In this document: in pieces, positions 59,584-64,000 of the stretch | How positions within the stretch are numbered: position 1 is the first letter of the stretch | Layout of the letters: each line of letters starts with the position of its first letter | Assembly (NCBI GenBank): GCA_028023455.1 | Contig: JAQFVV010000012.1 | Coordinates: forward strand, 16,132,364 to 16,196,363 | Source: Epiperipatus broadwayi | Taxonomy: Eukaryota > Onychophora > Udeonychophora > Euonychophora > Peripatidae | Direction of reading: 5' to 3' | Length of the DNA: 64,000 nucleotides | The notes under the pieces: generated by a model | What the model saw: the letters and a program-made list of their open reading frames with translations, nothing else | The model's database searches: none | Told to the model about the DNA's origin: nothing | Made by a program: the position numbers and the translations under genes

Positions 59584-62063
59584 CAATAGTGAAGAAAAAT
59601 CTGAAATTACAATATTATAGATATGCATTATAACGAAAGAATTTGTCTAAAATTGGACACGTTAATTAGAACTTTTCAGCAGCGTGTTTATTTTTTGCAA
59701 AATTGTAAGCAAGCGAATATTATTCCCAATTGCTGTAGAATTAGAGTAAATAGATCTATACATAATGTAGATATTGTCACTCATGTTTTACAGCGAAATT
59801 ATTAAGCTGGATTATTAGCAATTGCAGGAAGGCGTTAAATAATAACAAGAAACGTCCATTTAAGATTACATCAATAACGCCTGAGCCTCAATGGATCATA
59901 AATAAATGTAATAATATTGAAAAAGGATTAGAGAAGAAATTCATAAAGAAATTGAGATTTCTAGCTAATAAACAAAATGTTGTTTTAACTGATATAGGAA
60001 TAGAAGACACGTATGTTAATTTGTCTAGCATTAGACCATCGGCTGAAATTAGATCGATCTTGAATCTTGGACCTAAATTTGTAGGAGGAGGATGGAATCA
60101 ACCCAAAATGGAAATAATAGCAGACACGGAAGCAGCTCTAATAAATTATCCTATGAGAGATAATGTTATTTATGAGATTAATAGGATTATTAAAGATAAG
60201 AAATTGAATACTGAAAATAATGGCTGGAACAATAAAGTTAAGAATGCAAAAAAGTTCTTTAATGAAAATAAAATTATTTGTCTTAAAGAGGACAAAGGCA
60301 ATCGCTTTGTAATAATGGATGAAGTAGAATATAAAAAAAAGATGAGAATACAAATTCAAAAATTAGGCTTTGAGTTGTCAGCTGAAGTTAATAATAGAAT
60401 GAACAGAGAAAAGTTTATCTCTTTAATCCTACGCAAGCATAAAAATAAAGGAATCAATCAAGTCGAATATTATAGAATATATCCATCTGCCACATCACAA
60501 CCACGGATGTTTGCAAATGCTGAAATACATAAACAAGGGACTCCATTAAGACTAATGCTTGACTTTGGAGGCGTACATTATGAAAACACAGCAAAATTAA
60601 TAAATTCATGGTTAATAGACTTTATAGGATTTGGCAAATATACTATAAAATCTTCCTTTGAGTTTGTGGACTTCAATTAAAAATGCAGCCATCGATGACA
60701 GTTTCAATATAGCAGCCATAGATATATCTGAACTCTATGGATCGATAAATAGAAAAGGTTCAATCAGGATAATTAAAGAAGAGCTTCAAAATAATCACTG
60801 TCCTGAACAGAAGATAGAATTTATCATTGACTTTATGAAATGGTTAGATGAGAATATATTTGCGACGTTTGAAAATAGGTGGTATAGGATGAATAATGGA
60901 TGGCCCATGGGACTGCCCATGAGTGGCATTGTATCTAGTGTTGTAATAGGTTATTTTGAAAAACAGATTATATCAAAGTTCCAAGAGCAAACACATGGAA
61001 TAATTTATTGTAGGTATGTAGATGACATTTTCATCGCAGCACCTAAACTAATAATAACAGCCATTCAGGAGGAAATGCAGGCACATACCAACTTGATATT
61101 TAACTGCACTGAAGAGAATGAGCTGAATACAATTAATTACTTGGACTTAATAATAGAAAGAACGCACAGATGCTTTAATTACAACATGAAAGTAAAACCA
61201 TTAAACATTAGAGGATACATCCATACTAAGTCGAAAACACCAAGAGCCCACAAATTAGCAGGGCTTTCTACCTTTTTGTTCAGGAATTACCATTTATGCA
61301 AATATGAAGAAGAAAGAAGAATAAATATTAACCAATATGTTAATGATCTTATGAAGGTTGGTTATGATTTAGTAACCATCAATAAAAGAATCAAAACATT
61401 TTATGAAAACATAACCAAACCTAGCAGGGACAAAAAACAACATATATGTCTGCCATACATACCTAATATTGCAAGAAAACTAGTCAAAAAATTGCAGAAT
61501 GAATTCACAGTGGGTTTTCGAACCCCTCCTAACACCAATAGAATTTTGAACAACTCTAAGGACAAGATTGACCCACAATCAACACCACATGTGGTGTAAA
61601 AGTTGACATGCCCTCAGGCAAACTGTGGTGCAGTATACTATGGTGAGAATCGGGCCACTATAAACAATATAGTGGCTCAGCACAAATACTAATACAAGAG
61701 TATTAAGAAGAAACTAAGGCAGCTCAGTATTTGTGGACCACCAAAAAGAGGCTGATCATGAGTTTGAACCTGCAAATGCTAGAATAATTTCAACTAAAAG
61801 AAATGACATCAAAAGGAAGGTTAAAGAAGCATGGTATATAGCAAGAGATTTGAAGACAATAAATAGGAGAGATACATGCTTCTCTATTTCAAAGAGATGG
61901 ACAATATAAATAAGCTTGCATAGATTTGCATAAATTACTACGTTAGAAGGCTATGAATATGAGTTGTAAGCTCTGAAAGTGCTTAGCCTTAAGAAATATT
62001 AATATAATTGTTGAATTTAATTTCACTATAAACGTTAAGCGTATTATATATTACATTGTTATC
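59584..62063 (+). pseudogene. PLE family 2, long forward copy (reverse transcriptase plus GIY-YIG)
   Basis: The protein starts near 59623 (RICLKLDTLIRTFQQRVYFL), shifts frame near 59795, runs LNNNKKRPFKITSITPEPQW to 60680, shifts again near 60660 and continues to 61599. Motif A is AAIDISELYGSINRKG, motif B GWPMGLPMSGIVSSVVIGYF, the catalytic box YCRYVDDIFIA (61010), then NTINYLDLIIERTHR and GYIHTKSKTPRAHKLAGLST, the PLE thumb. The YVDD aspartates are intact. A stop (HVV*K) at 61597 and later frameshifts break the GIY-YIG part. Only two frameshifts damage the reverse transcriptase, so the copy is rather young. Confidence 0.88.
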
Positions 62064-62069
62064 TTTTAA

Positions 62070-63850
62070 GTTGTTAAAAGCCACAGTAACAAATGGAGTC
62101 AGTGTTGAACTTTAACATCTAAATCCACCTTTCTATTTATAAAACTACCAAGATATTTAAATTGGTTTACATTCTCAAGTTGATAACCATCCAAGATATA
62201 AGTTGCTTAATGCCACACTAGCAGATAGAGTTTTTTTGAACATTAATTAATAAATCAAAGTCTTTATATGTTGCATTCAAAACTTTAAGTATATTTTACA
62301 AATTGTCTTTTGAACCGGCAAAAATAGTACAATTATCAGCATACTGTAAATCCAGAATTCAACATTTTGGTTTTCACTTTTAATCAATTCAAATAAAAAT
62401 TTCACTATTAAACATGTATTGTATGTTGATACATTTGATTATGTTGCCTATACACAATTTTGAAAACCACTATCATAAAAATTGAAACAAAGTTGACAAT
62501 GTATACATCTTGTTTAATAACAGTTTTTAGTTCAAATACCTCAAATTTTTTACTTGTAGCAATAACACTTCCTATCATTCCATCATGTAGAAGATATATA
62601 ATATGAATAAATTTTAATGGACAATCAACAAATTTCAAACAATGTCATAGTACTGCCCTATTAACTGAATCAAATGCCTTACCAAATCAATAAAAGCAAT
62701 ATATAAATCACTATCTTGTTCCTGACATTTTTCTTGTATTTGCTTGGCAATACCCGATATCATTCACCCATGAAAGAACTTATTTGACAAATTCTTGAAA
62801 CTATCTTTGCTGTCATAGATAATAATGATAGTCCATGAAAATTACTGCAATCTTGTCTATTCTTTTGTTTTTAAAATTACAGCAATAAAAGTAGTACAAT
62901 CAGCTGCACAATTTCTGAAGTTCACATACTCCTAAAAAATTCCAACATTTTTGAGAAGCCAATATATCACCACCATATTTTAAAATTTCTTCAAATATTT
63001 TATCAGGATCCGCAGTTTTTCTATTTTTAAGATTACAAAAAATTGTTTTGATTTCACTATATCTTTGTCAAAATATAAATGAGCCGATAAAATGAATATA
63101 TCATTAAAAGCCATTTCAACTCTTGTACCATTATTCAAAAGATGATAAAATACTCCTTCCACTTGTTCAAAATATCATTATTATCATATAAAAGAGCAGC
63201 ATTGCTGGTTTTAATAGGATTGTAATACTGATTCACAAGTCCATATGTTGATAGATATATTAAATAACCTCCATACTTCCCCATTTTTTTTAAATTCATA
63301 TAAATAAAGACACAATAAAAGACAAATGACCCCCAAGATGCATTTCATATTGAACTCTAGTTTAGAAAATGATTAGTAATAATCATTATTGTATGCATTT
63401 ATCTGAGGTGGATGGTGTCAAAGTTGTGATTGGAGTGAGTTTGACAATGGTAAATAAAAATATAACAAAGTCTATATGTTACTTTCAATACATTAAAAAG
63501 GATCTAGAATGACCATGATCAGCAAATTTCTGCATCCTTTTTGCAGTTTTAATACACCGATTATTTTTAAACCTTATTGTCAGTCAGAACTTCTGCATTC
63601 AGATCTTTATATTTTCTATGAAGTTCCACATTTAATCTATTATTCTGCCAAGTAGAAAATGCTACATGTTACTTTTTCATCAAATCACTAATAATAAAAT
63701 CATTGTTGGAAAAACAGTCATGATTCTACTTTTTAGTGACTTAAAGAATAGATTTACTTGTATCCACAACACTCTTCTTAAGAGAATTCCAGGTTTCAAT
63801 ATTATGACAGAACTGAAGATCCAAATTAGCAATTTTAGTGTTCAATACCT
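62070..63850 (-). mobile_element. Decayed LINE, reverse transcriptase pieces
   Basis: Minus-strand pieces in order from about 62770: ISGIAKQIQEKCQEQDSDLY, IAFIDLV, a frame change, AFDSVNRAVL (stop) HCLKFVDCPLKFIHIIYLLH, DGMIGSVIATSKKFEVFELK, TVIKQDV, then LQYADNCTIFAGSKDNL at about 62360-62305. These are the fingers and palm of a LINE reverse transcriptase; the catalytic YADD reads YADN here. 3' parts reach 62070, right next to the PLE target site. Multiple stops and frameshifts show it is dead. Sister copy at 5390-6480. Confidence 0.8.
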
Positions 63851-64000
63851 GTGGAAATTTAGTATATATAAGTAGAGCTGATCTGTTATGTATACAAATA
63901 TCTACTTATAAATCTTATGTAAATCAGTCATTTAATTGAATGTAACTATTACATAACTGCAGCAAGATTATATATATTTACTTTATTAAGATTTTCTTCT

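Larger units (their letters stand above)
58302..62069 (+). mobile_element. Composite Penelope-like insertion, family 2
   Basis: TTATCTTTTAA lies at 58302-58312 and 62059-62069. Part of it (TTATC) also belongs to the element end, so the true target duplication is 6 to 11 bp. Inside are an inverted 3' piece (58312-59043), a truncated forward copy (59044-59583) and a long forward copy (59584-62063). The order is the same as in the insertion at 39108-43914, although protein and 3' sequences belong to another PLE family. Confidence 0.85.

Noticed and set aside
54340-64000. Search for the PHD-finger exons of CXXC1
   Set aside because: No CxxC...C-D-x-C-x-x-W-x-H pattern with splice sites was seen on the minus strand. 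A lysine-rich piece near 56300 with a GTGAGT donor has no good acceptor.

Overview
The window is AT-rich DNA from a eukaryote, almost certainly an animal. It holds one split gene with long introns and almost no other host coding sequence; most of the rest is decayed transposable elements. The CXXC and SET1-binding-type domains of the split gene, two families of Penelope-like elements (PLEs) and LINE remnants all point to a metazoan, probably a protostome such as an arthropod. The exact group cannot be read from this window.

The host gene lies on the minus strand and is the orthologue of CXXC finger protein 1 (CXXC1/CFP1), the CpG-island-binding subunit of the SET1/COMPASS H3K4 methyltransferase. 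Six exons can be placed with splice sites and a continuous frame: 54339-54250 and 50255-50187 (the two halves of the CXXC zinc finger), 47945-47817 and 36933-36829 (basic linkers), 36734-36556 (short cysteine motif before the SET1-interaction region) and 18297-18090 (start of the conserved C-terminal helical region). Together they encode about 260 residues. The PHD finger should lie to the right of the window and the last, cysteine-rich part to the left. Introns range from 94 bp to 18.3 kb.

The introns are filled with mobile DNA. Positions 39108-43914 hold a composite PLE insertion (inverted piece, truncated forward copy, long forward copy) bounded by a 15-bp target duplication; its units carry a tRNA-like module. 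Positions 58302-62069 hold a second PLE of another family, arranged the same way, with the best reverse transcriptase and GIY-YIG reading frames of the window. A PLE C-terminal fragment sits at 36160-36440 and a PLE 3' end at 925-1000. LINE remnants lie at 2700-3515 (RTE-like), 5390-6480, 7240-8030, 57660-57975 and 62070-63850. DNA-transposon or MITE-like elements with inverted repeats lie at 14365-15531, 35026-35134, 56103-56468 and 56355-57495, and a repeat family occurs inverted at 21637-21970 and 31625-32040.

The most striking content is two unrelated families of about 415-bp and 466-bp tandem-type repeats that each contain a recognisable type I hammerhead ribozyme. Family A lies at 8260-9430 and 12320-12570, with fragments at 11507 and 54600. 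Family C lies at 6765-7195, 16590-17060 and 22690-23010. The core CUGANGA...GAAA and a cleavable NUH triplet are intact in A4 (12360-12420) and in all three family C copies. The arrangement matches what is known of PLE-derived retrozymes: small non-autonomous, tandemly repeated retroelements with hammerhead ribozymes.
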